DNA from: Melieria omissa
Taxonomy: Eukaryota; Arthropoda; Insecta; Diptera; Ulidiidae
Direction of reading: 5' to 3'
NCBI GenBank assembly: GCA_963971225.1
Contig: OZ020268.1
Location: 114,792,830-114,856,829, forward strand
DNA length: 64,000 nt
Each line of letters starts with the position of its first letter. Position 1 is the first letter of the stretch. Shown here in pieces: positions 1-12,052 of this stretch. The translations under genes and the position numbers were made by a program. The notes beneath the pieces are model-generated. The model saw only the letters and a list, made by a program, of their open reading frames with translations, was not told the DNA's origin and searched no databases.

Positions 1-2109
1 TAGCAAATAATGGGCCAGTCGGCCGTGTTTGCTAAGTTCGTGCTTATATAAAGTTGTAGTAACACACACACACACAAACACTCACGCACACTTCTATTTA
101 TACTTAAAACAATGACAAATAATGCCAATCACATCAAGAAATACTAAATTATTTAAAAATAGTTTGTCACACCGTTGCGTTGAAATAATTTATTTATTTA
201 CCGGACGCCTCATCGAAGCACCGTCAAGCTCGAATGTTTCGCAAATTGTTGGCGCTTAATTGACATTTCAAATACAAACGAGCTAAAGCGAGCAATAAAT
301 TCCGCTTGAAATCTAGAAAATTACAAAAAATTAGAAATAAATTCTTTGCATGCCATAGAAAATAGACAAATGTGTCAGACAAACAATAGAAGCAACAAAA
401 TTACTAAATAAATGCAAACAAAAGAAAACAAAAACTTGAGCGCGCTTCGCATTTTGTTGTTACTGAGCGGCAGCACAAATTATGATAAAATACTTTGACA
501 CATTTTCAGTGTCACAAATTAATAATAAAACACTAAACATTGTTATAAATATACAACAAATAACAACAACAACAAGAGTAGTCGAGAATGTCTTAGCGCT
601 AAAAACACATACAAAGGCAACGAGCGGCAAATCAACTCAAATCGCACGCATCAAAACAAAATCAAGCAAAGCAAGAGCAACAACAACAACAACTAATACT
701 ACAACTAGTTTCCGTTGTGGCATTATTAATTGCTGGTTATTAACAATTTCACAGGTTCTCAACAAATCTCTTTTAAATGCGCCTTAGCCGTCGCTGCTTT
801 TAAACTCATTTGTTTCAAAGGGGGGTTTTTTAGTTGGTGTTGTTGTTGTAGTTTTTGGTTGCCACTTGAACGAAATTTTATGTTGTGACAACGCAGCATG
901 TTGTCGCCATATGTTGACATTGCCGCTGCCACTGCCGCTGCTTTCGTTGGCTGTCAGGTTGCGGCTGGCCGACTGGCTGGCGGCGATACGACGGGGCGTA
1001 TGTGTGACGCGCTGTCACAGCGGCTACTCCCCAACGTCGGCAACGACCTCATTTCGTGCGTCGCACAGCAATTGCGACTTGTCGTCTGCTCGACACTCTC
1101 TGCGTTGCCGAATAATTTTGTGCTCGTTGTGTTGCGGTTTGGCGGGCTTTTTGTATTTCGAATGATACTAAAATTATACGCGTTCGCCAGCTCCAGCGTC
1201 GTCGATTTTCAATAATTCTTTTATTAGCCTGAACGATGATATTTTTGACGCAGCATATGTTGCACCTGTCGCCGACAGCCATACAGCCTCAGCCATTTAC
1301 GGAGAATACCTTTCTAAAAAAAATTTGTAAGCACATTTATGAAGAGGTGTTTAAGGTTGAGTTGCGTCTGGATGTTCTGATTGGAAACGAAAATTTAAAC
1401 TCGCAACAATCTGGTTATTCTATAATGACCGGTTTAAAGTCGATGCATTGATTTCGGTCATCCACTTATTTTTTGAAGCGTTGACTTTATTGATTGATGT
1501 TCGAGTTGCAGACAGCTGGAAGTGAAAGTGTGTTGACGAAAGTGTTTGAGGGTTTTAAATAGTGATTTAATTAATATAATTCAATAGCATTCGTATAAAT
1601 ATTTTGGAATTTCGACTACAAGGCGAAAATAGTAACAATAAATCAGGGAGGTAAAGCAGAGCGGATTTTATTGGAATCCTGGCAGGGATGAGAAAGTTTT
1701 ATCTTAACGATTCGTCTCTTTGTGCTTTTGAGCTCTTTCAGCCGAAGATTACCACATCAAGCTATCCTTCATTTTTTTTAGGTTCTATTAGGACTACTTT
1801 TCTTATAAATTTTGTTTAGTTAGAAGAGCTCTTCTGGCTTGATTTCTTACTTCTTGTTAATACATAGAAGAACTTTGATTGCTTTCAGTTCAAAAGAAAT
1901 GTTAATAATTAAAACTAGTTCAGTGTTATGGTGGAATTGGTTACAGAAGTTTCTTTTTTTTTATTTATTTTAGTTTTTTTATTGATTTTCATGAATTTAT
2001 TGATTTTAATTAATTGTTAATTCATGAATTTATTGTAATTAATTAATTAATTATTTAATTAGTTAATTTTATTTATTTAATTAATTTTATTTACTTTATT
2101 TATTTATTT
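1..2109. other. Non-coding AT-rich DNA with one GC-richer patch
   Basis: No coding region is recognisable here. The first 880 bases are AT-rich with a short CA microsatellite near 62-75 and CAA runs near 560 and 680. A GC-richer patch at about 880-1220 is open in several overlapping frames on both strands, which is what base composition alone would give. None of these frames shows a known domain. After 1930 the sequence grades into TTTA-like low-complexity DNA leading into the TTTTA array. Confidence 0.6.
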
Positions 2110-3258
2110 TTCTTTTATTTTATTTTATTTTATTTTATTTTATTTTATTTTATTTTATTTTATTTTATTTTATTTTATTTTATTTTATTTTATTTTATTT
2201 TATTTTATTTTATTTTATTTTATTTTATTTTATTTTATTTTATTTTATTTTATTTTATTTTATTTTATTTTATTTTATTTTATTTTATTTTATTTTATTT
2301 TATTTTATTTTATTTTATTTTATTTTATTTTATTTTATTTTATTTTATTGGATTTGATTTGATTTGATTTGATTTGATTTGATTTGATTTGATTTGATTT
2401 GATTTGATTTGATTTGATTTGATGTGATTTTATTTTATTTTATTTTATTTTATTTTATTTTATTTTATTTTATTTTATGTACTTTATTTTATTATTTATT
2501 TATTTATTTTATCTTATTTTGTTTTATTTTATTTTATTTTTTTAATTTAATTTAATTTTATTTATTTTATTGGTTTTATTTATTTTATTTAATTTTTTTA
2601 TTTTATTTTATTATTTTATTATTTATTTATTTATTTTATATTATTTTGTTTTATTGTATTTTTTTTATTTTATTTTATTTTATTTTATTTTATTTTATTT
2701 TATGTACTTTATTTTACTATTTATTTATTTATTTTATATTATTTTGTTTTATTTTGTTTTATTTTATTTTATTTTTTTAATTTAATTTAATTTTATTTAT
2801 TTTATTGGTTTTATTTATTTTATTTAATTTTTTATTTTATTTTATTATTTTATTATTTATTTATTTATTTTATATTATTTTGTTTTATTGTATTTTATTT
2901 TATTTTATTTTATTTTATTTTATTTTATTTTATTTTATTTTATTTTATTTTATTTTATTTTATTTTATTTTATTTTATTTTATTTTATTTTATTTTATTT
3001 TATTTTATTTTATTTTACTTTATTTTATTTTATTTTATTTTATTATTTTATTTTATTTTTTTTTATTTTCTTTTATTTTATTTTATTTTATTTTATTTCA
3101 TTTTATTTTATTTTATTTCATTTTATATTATTTTATTTTATTTTATTTTATTTTATTTTATTTTATTTTATTTTATTTTATTTTATTTTATTTTATTTTA
3201 TTTTATTTTATTTTATTTTACTTTATTTTACTTTATTTCATTTTATTTTATTTATTGT
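2110..3258. repeat. TTTTA pentanucleotide array with a TTTGA block and a higher-order duplication
   Basis: The sequence is a long run of the 5-bp unit TTTTA, nearly pure at 2112-2349 and 2890-3240. A homogeneous block of the variant TTTGA (about 15 units) occupies about 2350-2429. Between 2478 and about 2890 a more complex module starting ATGTACTTTATTTTA is repeated with an offset of about 224 bp (2478 and 2702). That module shares a following TTTAATTTAATTTAATTTTA segment. Open frames translating to ILFYF repeats here come from the repeat and are not genes. Confidence 0.95.
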
Positions 3259-6179
3259 TATGTAAAAAGGAGAAATAAGTAAATTGGATATAAATAAAAT
3301 GTAGACCGTACTGAAATCTCGACTATGAATCAATCTAAAAATTTCGTAAAAGATATGGACTGAGATCTCGAAAGTGCTCTCTGAAAGTTTCATGAATAGA
3401 AACTCGATCAACCTCTCTCGTAAGACTTTTTATTAGTGTTTAACTTGGGTTAAAGCCTACAAGACGATACCAGTATGTATTGACCGATATGTATTTACAT
3501 ATATGTATATTTATATATATATTTGTATTTATTTACTATTTTATTTATATCGATTAATTTCACAACACTATTATCGATTCTTTAAACATTTGCATTCGCA
3601 TCAAAAGTGTTGACGCAAACGAGTCGCTCAACAAATAAACAAGTAAACAACAGCAAGACAAGTCCATGAAGAAAATGCCAACGAAAGCTCAAACTGCTGT
3701 AGATGTTACTCAATTATTACCAAATTATTTCACACCCTCGACAGAGTTGGCCCGAAAACCGCAGACAATTGCGTGTTGGTTAGGAGGGCAATGGTGTGGT
3801 TGGCTGTGGGCACGACGGCATGAATGAATGAATGTACTTATGTGTGTGTTTGTGTGTATTTATGTAGATATGTAGTGTCGAAAAATATCGAAAATACCAA
3901 AAGGCCAGCAAAAAAGCAAGCAACATTTGTACGCCAAACTGACCTCAAAACAAAAAATGAACGCGCGCGCACACAACAATGAAACAAACAATTGGAGAAG
4001 ACAAAAAATGAAATAACACCGCCACCAACAATAATAACAACAAATGTCAAAATATGTGCGTGTAAGTGTGTATGTGTGTGTGTGTGTGTTTTGGCCTGGC
4101 CTTGTGCCAGTTTTCTACATGACTCTTTTGTTTCTTCACATTGCGCCGTTGCATTGGGGAATTGGAAGTACGCAACGAATGTGTGCGCTCGCGTTCCTGC
4201 GCCCACAATACAGCAACAACAATGCCATAACCTAAAACAATATTCAAAGCAAAACAATTCGATTCATCATAAATTTATTGTATCCGAAAGCATTTCGCTT
4301 CAGTTCGATTTATTTCGTGTGCACCACAAGTGCCACTTTGCACTCTCCTTTTGTTTGACATTGGTGTGAGTACGCTAGAGTGTATGTGTATGAGTATGAG
4401 TATGAGTGAGTGTGTGTGTATAAGTGAAAATGCTCTGACCATAATTTGTCGATAACTAATTTAATAGCTGGCGGCTGACTGTGTTGTTGGTTTTGGCTCT
4501 TTGACTTTAGCTATTTTTATTGTCGACTTATTCGTACTATTGATTTTTCTATTTACTGATGTTGTTGTTGTTGTTATTATTATGCCACCGTGTGTGACCT
4601 CATTGAGAAAATACTTGAATGGCATTTTCTGAGGAAAAGCACAGTGAGCAAAGACTTCCGCTTTGCTATCACATGGACAGGTGTGACGTCATCTAAGTCG
4701 TATAGCACTTAGTAAATTCCCATAATGAAAAACAACAACAACAAAAGCAAGCAAAACATAAATAAAAAATTGCCAGAAATATGACAAGTCTAGTGTGTTG
4801 GCACGAAACGAACAGCACCGAAAAATTCCCTCAAACATTTGACGCAGGTATTTTGTCCAGTTTGCCTGCGCACGTCGCGCTGTGCATAACCGAAGCAAAG
4901 TATTTGGAGCACTCACATGTGTGCAGCTTACACACGCATCTGCAAGTTACCTATGCCGTGCGTATGTACTTACATTCGCATGTTTGTTTGTATGTTTGTA
5001 TGTGAAATGTGCGAGTGCGCACTTTGCACGCCACCGGCGTCACATACACAGTTGAGGTCGTTGGCGGACGTAAAATCCATAAAACCCAACAAAAGAAACA
5101 ACACAAACAAACCGGCAACATAATACAGAATTGTTGTACAACAACGAGAGGAAGCTTTAAATAAAACAAACCAACAAATATGCAAAATAAAGACAAAAAA
5201 CGAGTTGTGAAAAAGTTTGCATTTTTGTTGAATTTCTTTTTGCATGACTAGCGGCCTTTCGATTGTGCCCCAATTCGAGTGGTTTCTTGGGCCTTGTGAG
5301 TTTATATGGAATTAACGTTCGTTGATTTGTCCCATGCTATATAAATTCATCGAACGATTTTTTGAATTTTTCATGGTCCATCAGAGCTATTTGCGATTTC
5401 TACTGTTTATCATTGCAGTTGCAACCATATTTGGATATTTTCGACATTCAAATTGTTGTATCCATTGCTGTACTTTCGCTCTTCATTCTTCATATTGCTT
5501 GTCTTTGTAGCAGTTTGTTTTGTAATCCTTTGAAGGACACACTAGTGTCTGTAGTAGTTCACAATTGGGATTTCGCCAAAAGTGGACACTAAATCGGCCA
5601 CCTTTTGTAGCTTTAATTCCACCCCATTCCACCATATTTTTGCCCCTAAAATTGTGTACCTATGTATTTAGTTTTTCCGTACATTTATTAGTACTTTTTT
5701 GGACCAATTCATTGCAACCCAAAATTGTGTATTTCCTTCTTGATTTGTCACTTAATTTAGGCAATTCTGTACTTTCACTCTTTGTGCTCTCAATTACTTT
5801 TCTTTGCTTCTAATCTTACTGTACAAAAAAAATAAAAAAAATAAAATAAAAAAAAATAAAGTTTTGATAACGGATTTTGGTGGAGAAGACAAAAAAAAAA
5901 CTTGAAATTTTAAGTCTAAATTGTTTTTTGGTGGGGCCACAGTTTTCCCTCATTTGCACATTCTTATTATGAATCGGCGACGAATCCAAGTTCATTGATT
6001 CCCAACCCAATTATTCCTATTCCACTTACTTCCACGCAATAGAACGCGCAATTATGCGCTGTGCGGCTGATAAAAACCAAAACAAATAAACAGTTACGCA
6101 AAACATGCGCACGAGCGACATCTGCAAGGCGAAGCGGACAACTGCGAAAACAGCGCGCACTAACCTGATCCTAGCGAGG
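3259..6179. other. Non-coding DNA with TG/CA and CAA microsatellites
   Basis: I see no gene. TG microsatellites lie near 3840-3860 and 4059-4090, and an A-rich stretch lies at 5822-5865. From about 5370 onward there are loosely related segments such as the CTTTCACTCTTTGTGCTC type. They resemble sequences at 7.53-7.98 and 8.69-8.94 kb, which suggests an old, strongly diverged tandem or segmental repeat. No protein family is recognisable in any frame. Confidence 0.5.
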
Positions 6180-6838
6180 TCCCCAACCATTCTGCTGTAA
6201 CCTCCTCACAACAGATGGCACTACGAGCGGAGGCGACGTTCCTGAGCGGCATTAGATGATTCCATCACTTAAGGCTTGATTACACGTAACGAGTCGAGTG
6301 ACGAGACATCACAATGGTACTAGGCCGAAAGAATTGGGATAGCGAGCAAAAGCGACGAGTTGTTCAAACGTATTTCGACACGCGGCGAGTCAGTTCGGTT
6401 TTACAATGCACAAAATGAACTAAGCAACTCGCGCAATTAAACTCAACCGAGCGAAAAGTGGTGTGTGACGCATACTGCATGTCACGAGCGATTCCGCATG
6501 TGACGATTGAGCGAATCGCTGCGAAAAGAGAAAAATATAACGGTAAAGTAGTGGTCGCTCGGCCTAGCAAACAAAATGTGATTCTAGTGGCTCTCCCGCC
6601 ACTTTCATCGGTGACTGACTCAATCAAGAACTCGCCTTACCGTTTAGACGAAACGAGTACTCGTTCGAATTGCTGTCTTCTCACTCTACTCGTTACGTGT
6701 AATCAAGCCTTTAGGACTACCTGCGGCAGGCCAATCACCTACCCTGGCAGAACAACACAACTGATAAATGTAACCAACACAAGGCTGTCTTGTGGAGGCC
6801 CTATGCTCCCGTGAGGAGTGAACAAGGAAAAAAAAAAA
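6180..6838 (+). mobile_element. Probable retroposon 3' segment ending in poly(A), interrupted by a MITE
   Basis: The segment 6714-6838 ends with GTGAACAAGG followed by a run of A (about 6828-6838). A 5'-truncated copy of the same tail occurs at 14,850-14,895. Repeated tails with poly(A) and variable 5' truncation are typical of non-LTR retrotransposons or SINEs. If the MITE at 6272-6710 is removed, the sequence before 6268 joins directly to 6714, so the MITE landed inside this older retroposon. The 5' boundary is a guess, and no reading frame is recognisable. Confidence 0.45.
6272..6710. mobile_element. PIF/Harbinger-like MITE (439 bp) with TTA target duplication
   Basis: The ends are inverted repeats starting AGGCTTGATTACACGTAACG. 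By my alignment 34 of the first 37 positions match. A 3-bp TTA occurs on both sides (6269-6271 and 6711-6713), which fits the TWA preference of the PIF/Harbinger superfamily. Internal subterminal segments are also inverted (CTAGGCCGA near 6322 and TCGGCCTAG near 6559). There is no transposase frame, so the element is non-autonomous. The superfamily is inferred from duplication length and sequence only. Confidence 0.75.
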
Positions 6839-8005
6839 CTATGAATCGGCATACGTAAACCATGAGTCCTTACATTTTACATACCTAATGTGTTCAGCAA
6901 TTTGTTGTAAAATACTACGAGAAACATTTTTGTGAAACACTTTAACCCTCTAACTCCCATTTTATGGGTATTTTTGACCCTTGTTTTCCTAATATTCCAA
7001 AAAGTGGCTTTTGGAACAGTATTTTTAAGGAAGAAATTTATCACAAAAATATTCGCCATAAAATTCTACTATATGTCTCTGAATACAAAAAAAAAAAAAT
7101 TAAAAATAAAAATGTCAAAATTTAACTTAAACGCCAGAAGTCTAAAGTTTAAAACTAACTTCGTCTGTCCATGAATACAAAAAAATAAAATAAAAACACA
7201 AATAAAAAAATCAAAAAAATAAAAATTGTACTTAAACGATAGAAAGAAGTAAAAACTGAAGAAAACTAAAGTTTAGGTATAACTTCGTACTTACTCAGAA
7301 TTAGCTGCACCCGCAGCTTCGTTCATGACGACTTCTTAATTTATTTAATGCAATAAACATAAAAGTCCCAAAAAATTTTGTTATATTTGCCAAAAACACT
7401 CGTACTCTCACGGATCACTACTATAACTCATAAACGGATCTCCATCTGGCATCACAAAGGATTGGGTCCTTTGTGAGTACCCAAGGGTCAACCAGTTATA
7501 CTTACCTATTTGATGCCATGTTTTCGTCTCTCAAATTATGCGACTTCTTAGTCATCCATTACTTTCACCAACCAACGCTGTCCTTCAACTCTTGCTGTCT
7601 GTCCACTCTACGCCGTTTCCAGAGCCTGTCTTTACTGCTGTACTTTTGTCATATTTCCATTTCATAAATTGTGTGACTCTCTAGTTTTTTTTCGTATTCC
7701 TATTGCTTGTTCTTGCAGCAATCCGTAAGAACAAATTTGCTGTTCCTCAAACTATGCGACTTTTTAGTCATCTGTCACTTTCACTAACCATCCTTGTTTC
7801 TCAACTGTATAGTTTTTCTATTCTATGTCTTTGTTGGCATACTTTGGCATACTTCGTTTCTTGAATCTTCCGTCACTTCTATAATCCATTTCTGCACTTT
7901 TACTCGCTTCTTAGTTCGCAGCCATGGCCATTCGTTAATCCATATTCCGTCCATATTTCCTTTCCCTCCAACTCTTCAAACTACAAAAATTTAAAACGAT
8001 TCGTC
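6839..8005. other. Non-coding AT-rich DNA with diverged local repeats
   Basis: No coding region is recognisable. A TTAACCCTCTAACTCCC motif at 6942 resembles the left end of the TTAA elements found elsewhere in the window, but I could not find a convincing right end. From 7530 to 7980 the segments 'tatgcgactTcttagtcat' and 'tatgcgactttttagtcat' (near 7538 and 7754) recur, and again near 8697. They indicate an old repeated unit into which the retrotransposon fragment at 8017 inserted. Confidence 0.45.
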
Positions 8006-8698
8006 GGCTTAAATTGCCATCCTTTGTGACAGCGAAGCGGCAATCAAGGCTCTTAGATCCCATCAGGTGTCCTCGAAACTTGTGTTGGAGTGCCTTGAGA
8101 AGCTGAATGAACTTGGCCGTTACAACAAGCTGACGAGCTGGCAAGGAGGGGAGCTTCCACACCCTTTGTCGGCCCTGAACCTTTTTGTGGGATGGGAAAA
8201 GGAGCTTCCTCCATCCTACTGAGAAAGGATGAGACAACCAGAAGGAATCAATACTGGGAAAATCAACCAGGTCTGGAGCATTCAAAGCTGGTTATCGGAT
8301 CCTATAATAGGAAACGATTCGAAGAATGTATGACTTTATCCAAAAATAATCTTAGGATTATCACGGGAATGCTTACAGAGCATTGTAGATTGAACTATCA
8401 TCTAACTAAACTAGGAACCCGTGAAAACGGGTATTGCAGGTTCTGCTTGCAGGAAAACGAGACTGCAATACATATACTAGGAAAATGCCCTTTACTCATG
8501 CATAAGAGAAAGAAGCACCTGGGAGACCATATCATATCGGGTGCAGACTGGGTATCCAGAGGTTTAGGAAACATACTAAAATTCCTCTTGGATACTGGAC
8601 TCACTGACAGTCTTTGAGGACCAAGAATGGGGCACAATAGATCTACTAGGTCGCAGTGCATTATCCCCATCAATAATAATAATAATTGGCTTAAATTG
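8006..8698 (+). mobile_element. 5'-truncated non-LTR retrotransposon insertion with 11-bp target duplication
   Basis: The 11-mer GGCTTAAATTG flanks the insertion exactly (8006-8016 and 8688-8698). The inserted DNA ends in a short AAT-repeat tail (about 8671-8687), a common 3' end of LINE-like elements. The sequence after the right duplication continues the old local repeat ('gcaacttcttagccat'), so removing 8017-8698 restores that repeat. This supports target-primed insertion of a 5'-truncated copy. Confidence 0.8.
8016..8617 (+). pseudogene. Non-LTR retrotransposon RNase H and C-terminal zinc-finger fragment
   Basis: Frame 1 from 8016 reads ILCDSEAAIKALRS, the DSxAAI core of the RNase H domain carried by R1/LOA/I-type insect retrotransposons. 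The usual VPGH segment appears to be deleted. Near 8220 the frame shifts into a second frame, which continues through LLRKDETTRRNQYW and then LRIITGMLTEHCRLNYHL. It ends with a C-x2-C...H-x4-C zinc finger (CRFC...HILGKC) at about 8435-8490, the standard C-terminus of these elements. The stop codon at 8615 is followed by the short tail. The internal deletion, frameshift and missing reverse transcriptase make it a dead fragment. I cannot assign the clade from this alone. Confidence 0.8.
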
Positions 8699-10003
8699 TG
8701 CAACTTCTTAGCCATTAATCACTTTCATTACCCAACCCTGTACTACAATAGTTTATACCTTCTATTACCTGTCTTTGTTGGTGTACTTTGGCCTTTTTTC
8801 TATTGATTACCTGTCTTTTCTGATGGGTTTTCGTACATATTTCCGTTCTTCCAACTCCTTACTTCTACTGAACGTATTCCTTTGCCAGTTGTCCTTAGCC
8901 TCTTAGTTTCCCCCCAGTGCCGACTCAATGCCCTTTCCTAACGATCCTCGCTCATCTGTGCGTCTCTGTCTCGCGCTCTCTGTCTGTTCATCAATCCATT
9001 TTAAGTGCTCTCCTTCTCTGCACCTTGTAGCGTGTTCCATCATCATCAATCGAACACTCACCCATCCAGCCATCATTTGATTTATGTAATTGTTGTTGTC
9101 ATTTTGTGTATCAAAATGCCATAAAGTGACAAATATTTTGTTGGCCTCCCGGTTTGTAGCGATTTCGTGGCTGTTTTTGTCAAAGAAATTCTCAACTTTA
9201 TATATTATTTCGTTCAATTCGTGATGTGTCTGTGTCGTTGGCTGGTAGCACGTCAGGTTGTTTTTGTTTTTGTTGCTATGCCATGAAAAATATGCTAATA
9301 AACGCATAAATAATTTCGCTGGCGCATAAATTTAGAACAAAAAATAATGCAGCGAGTGAAAATTTTTGGAATTTCTTCTCTTTCATTAATAATTCAGCGT
9401 TAAAAAAAAGTACCACAATGAAAGACAAAGAAAGAGAAAAATGGAAAAACATTTTCGCTGCAGTTTGTTCACGATCAGCCGGCACGATCAGCAGCTCGTG
9501 AACCCAACAAATGCCCATTTCACATTAGTGTGTTTTTTTTTCGAATCAATGAAGTCGTTTTTATTGAGCAAATGCGTTGTTAATAAATTTCGGACATGCT
9601 TTTCGAATACTTTTGGCATTTTTTTTGCTAAATAAAAAATGCTTAAAATTTGTTTCAATTTTAAAGGCTTCTGAAATTTGTTCGGATGATTAATTTGGCG
9701 GCGTTTGATATATTTCTGCAGTTAATTGAATTTGTTGGTATTCTGAAAATAATAAATTTTTTAAAATACGACACTGAGTTATGTATTGGAGGGGCCACAG
9801 AGTTGAGTGAATTAGTGAGCAGTAAATTCGTTCAGATTTGAGCTTTAATTTATTTAAAAAAAGTTCGTTTTTTTACAGAGTGACAGGGGGAATGATTGAA
9901 AATCATTGTTCATTCATATCATATCATTAATTAAACAATTTTAGAAGAAATTAATTATTTAAAATTGTTTATTAAAGAATAAATAAAAATAAAAAAAATA
10001 ATA
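8699..10003. other. Non-coding AT-rich DNA
   Basis: No gene is recognisable. The segment continues the old local repeat to about 8940 and then becomes unique AT-rich DNA. A small imperfect hairpin lies at about 9930-9980 (TTAAACAATTTTA against TAAAATTGTTTA), immediately before the composite repeat element. Confidence 0.5.
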
Positions 10004-10069
10004 ATATATATAAATGAACTAGCTCGGCCCCGCGGCTTCGCACGCAAGCTCTCTTGTTTCACCCGATAC

Positions 10070-10870
10070 AAATTTTGAACGCATTGTTGACCCCGAAAGA
10101 TTTTGATTTTAAAAAAAAAAACATATGTCTATTGTCTTTATATGTCTCTTTGATATCAAGTGGTTCTAACAACTGTGAAGTCAAAAGGCCCTTTAAATCA
10201 TGAGTTTTCACATTTACTCTAAACAAATTCTTAACCCTTAGTTAACCACGATAGATTTCGATTTTCAAAAATATGAAAAGTACATTTTAATTATTTCCCG
10301 ATTGAAGTCCTTTTTGTCTAAGTTTGAAGTCAAAAGGACCAATAAATCATGTTTCTCTACACAAACTGTTAACCCATTGTTGACCCCGTTAGATTTTCAT
10401 TTTCAAAAAAGTGAAAAACACGTGTCAAATTATTACAAAGTTTGAAGTCAGTGGGCTCATTAATTCATGTTTTTTACAGTTTCGCCATACAAACTTTTAA
10501 CCGGTCGTTGACCCCGGCCGGTTTTAATATTCGGAAAAAATTAAAAACACGTATAAAATTATTTTACATTTGAAGTAGCCTCACCAAGTTTGAAGTCAAA
10601 AAGCTAAAAAAAATTGTTTCTCCAAACATACTTTTAACCCGTCGTTAATCTAGTTAGATTTTGATTCTGAAAATAATGAGAAACGCGTGTATAACTTTTT
10701 TTATTTCAAGTATTTTAACAATTTTTGAAGTCAATAGGACTATCGGTTCATGTTTTTTTCGAGTCTATCCCTAAACAAATCTTAACCCATTTTTGGTCCA
10801 GTTAAGTTTTGATTTTCCAACAATTATAAAACACGTGTCGAATTATTCCTCTAGTCGAACTGTGGCACTA
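10070..10870. repeat. Tandem array A, about six diverged units of about 140 bp
   Basis: A motif like TTGACCCCGTTAGATTTT recurs near 10089, 10241, 10379, 10509, 10644 and 10793, at spacings of about 130-150 bp. Each is followed by a conserved 'acacgtgtcaaattatt' type segment and then 'tttgaagtcaaaaggacc'. The units are strongly diverged. The array lies inside the composite element. Confidence 0.7.
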
Positions 10871-10879
10871 AGTGGAAAG

Positions 10880-11910
10880 TTCGTACCAAGTTTCACTGAT
10901 GTGTGTCTGTACTGCATAACTGTTGGATCATAAAAAATGTGCCACGCCCCTTGACCAACGCCGATCAAATCTCATCAGTAGAATGACACATCTATGAAAC
11001 GTCGATAAACCAAATTTCAATGCTGTGCGGCTTAAAACTCCGAAGCTATTCCATATAAAAGATTTAAGTTGTATGTGCGGTGCCACGCCCCCTTAGTAAA
11101 TACCCGCCCCATTTCCTCTATGGAAAGATATGACTAAATGATAAATTCGTACTAAGTTTCATTGATGTGCGACTAACAGTTGCAAACTTATGCGGATAGT
11201 TTGGGTCAAACAAATGTGCCACGCCCCTTGTCCAACGTCCATAAAATTTTAACAGTGGAATGACACATCTATGAGGCGACGCCTCACTAATTTTCAATGC
11301 TGTGCGACTTACAATGCCGCAGCTATTCCACTCAAAAGAATAGAATTGTATGGGTGGTGCCACGCCCCCTTGTTAAATACCCGCCCCATTCCCTTTGCCG
11401 AAAGATATGATTAAGTGGTAGGTTCATACCAAATTTCATTGATGTAGGACTTACAGTTCTGCTGCATGAAAAATGTGCCACGCCCCTTGTTCAACGCCCA
11501 TAAAATTTTAACAGAAGAATGACACATCTATGAAACGACGGTACCCCAAATTTCAATGCTGTGCGACTTACAATTTCGAAGCTATGCGGATAGTTTGGGT
11601 CAAACAAATGTGCCACGCCCCTTGTCCAACGCTTTTTGGACAAGGGGCTTTTTTAACAGTAGAATAACACATCTATGAGGCGACGGTACACTAACTTTCA
11701 ATGTTGTGCGACTTACAATTTCGAAGCTATTCCACTTAAAAGATTTGAGTTGTATGGGCGGTGCCACGCCCCCTTGTTCAATACCCACCTTATTCCCTCT
11801 GCCGAAAGATATGATTAAATTATAGGTTCATACCAAGTTTCATTGATGTAGGACTTACAGTTCTGGTGCATCAAAAATGTGCCACGCCCCTTATTCAACG
11901 CCCATCAAAT
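10880..11910. repeat. Tandem array B, about 270-bp units with GCCACGCCCC motifs
   Basis: The unit starts near GTGCCACGCCCCTTG and holds a second GGTGCCACGCCCCCTTG half-way along. Unit starts are near 10938, 11215, 11475 (a short copy of about 134 bp), 11609 and 11879. Copies also share ATGACACATCTATGA and CAATGCTGTGCGACTTAC. Open frames here, for example those reading SFEWNS and SFKWNS on the minus strand, are repeat products and resemble each other for that reason. Confidence 0.8.
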
Positions 11911-12052
11911 TTTAACTTTCTTTCGACTATTCTTTTTTTATAAACCTTCACGTAACAATTTCGAACAAACCCGCCGTATGAAGTATCCAAGTTGGTCCAG
12001 CCGTTCTCAAGTTTTAAGCAGCCGAATGGACCACGATTCATTTATATATATA

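Larger units (their letters stand above)
10004..12052. mobile_element. Composite repeat element (about 2 kb) with short inverted ends and two internal arrays
   Basis: The left end (10004-10018, ATATATATAAATGAA) is the exact reverse complement of the right end (12037-12051), although both are AT-rich. Just inside the left end is GCTCGGCCCCGCGGCTTCGC, a GC-rich motif of a kind seen at ends of insect repeats. The right end has GTCCAGCCGTTCTCAAGTTT before the AT tail. The interior holds two tandem arrays and no protein frame. Inverted ends plus core tandem repeats recall Helitron-type non-autonomous elements such as DINE-1/HINE of flies, but I cannot confirm that class. Confidence 0.55.

Noticed and set aside
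2570..3278. Long hydrophobic open frames reading ILFYF repeats (also 45.0 and 48.4 kb)
   Set aside because: They are direct translations of TTTTA arrays; pentamers read in three frames give the same residues.
6942..7490. TTAACCCTCTAACTCCC as the left end of another TTAA element
   Set aside because: No matching GGGTTAA right end was found; GGGTCAA near 7483 is too weak.
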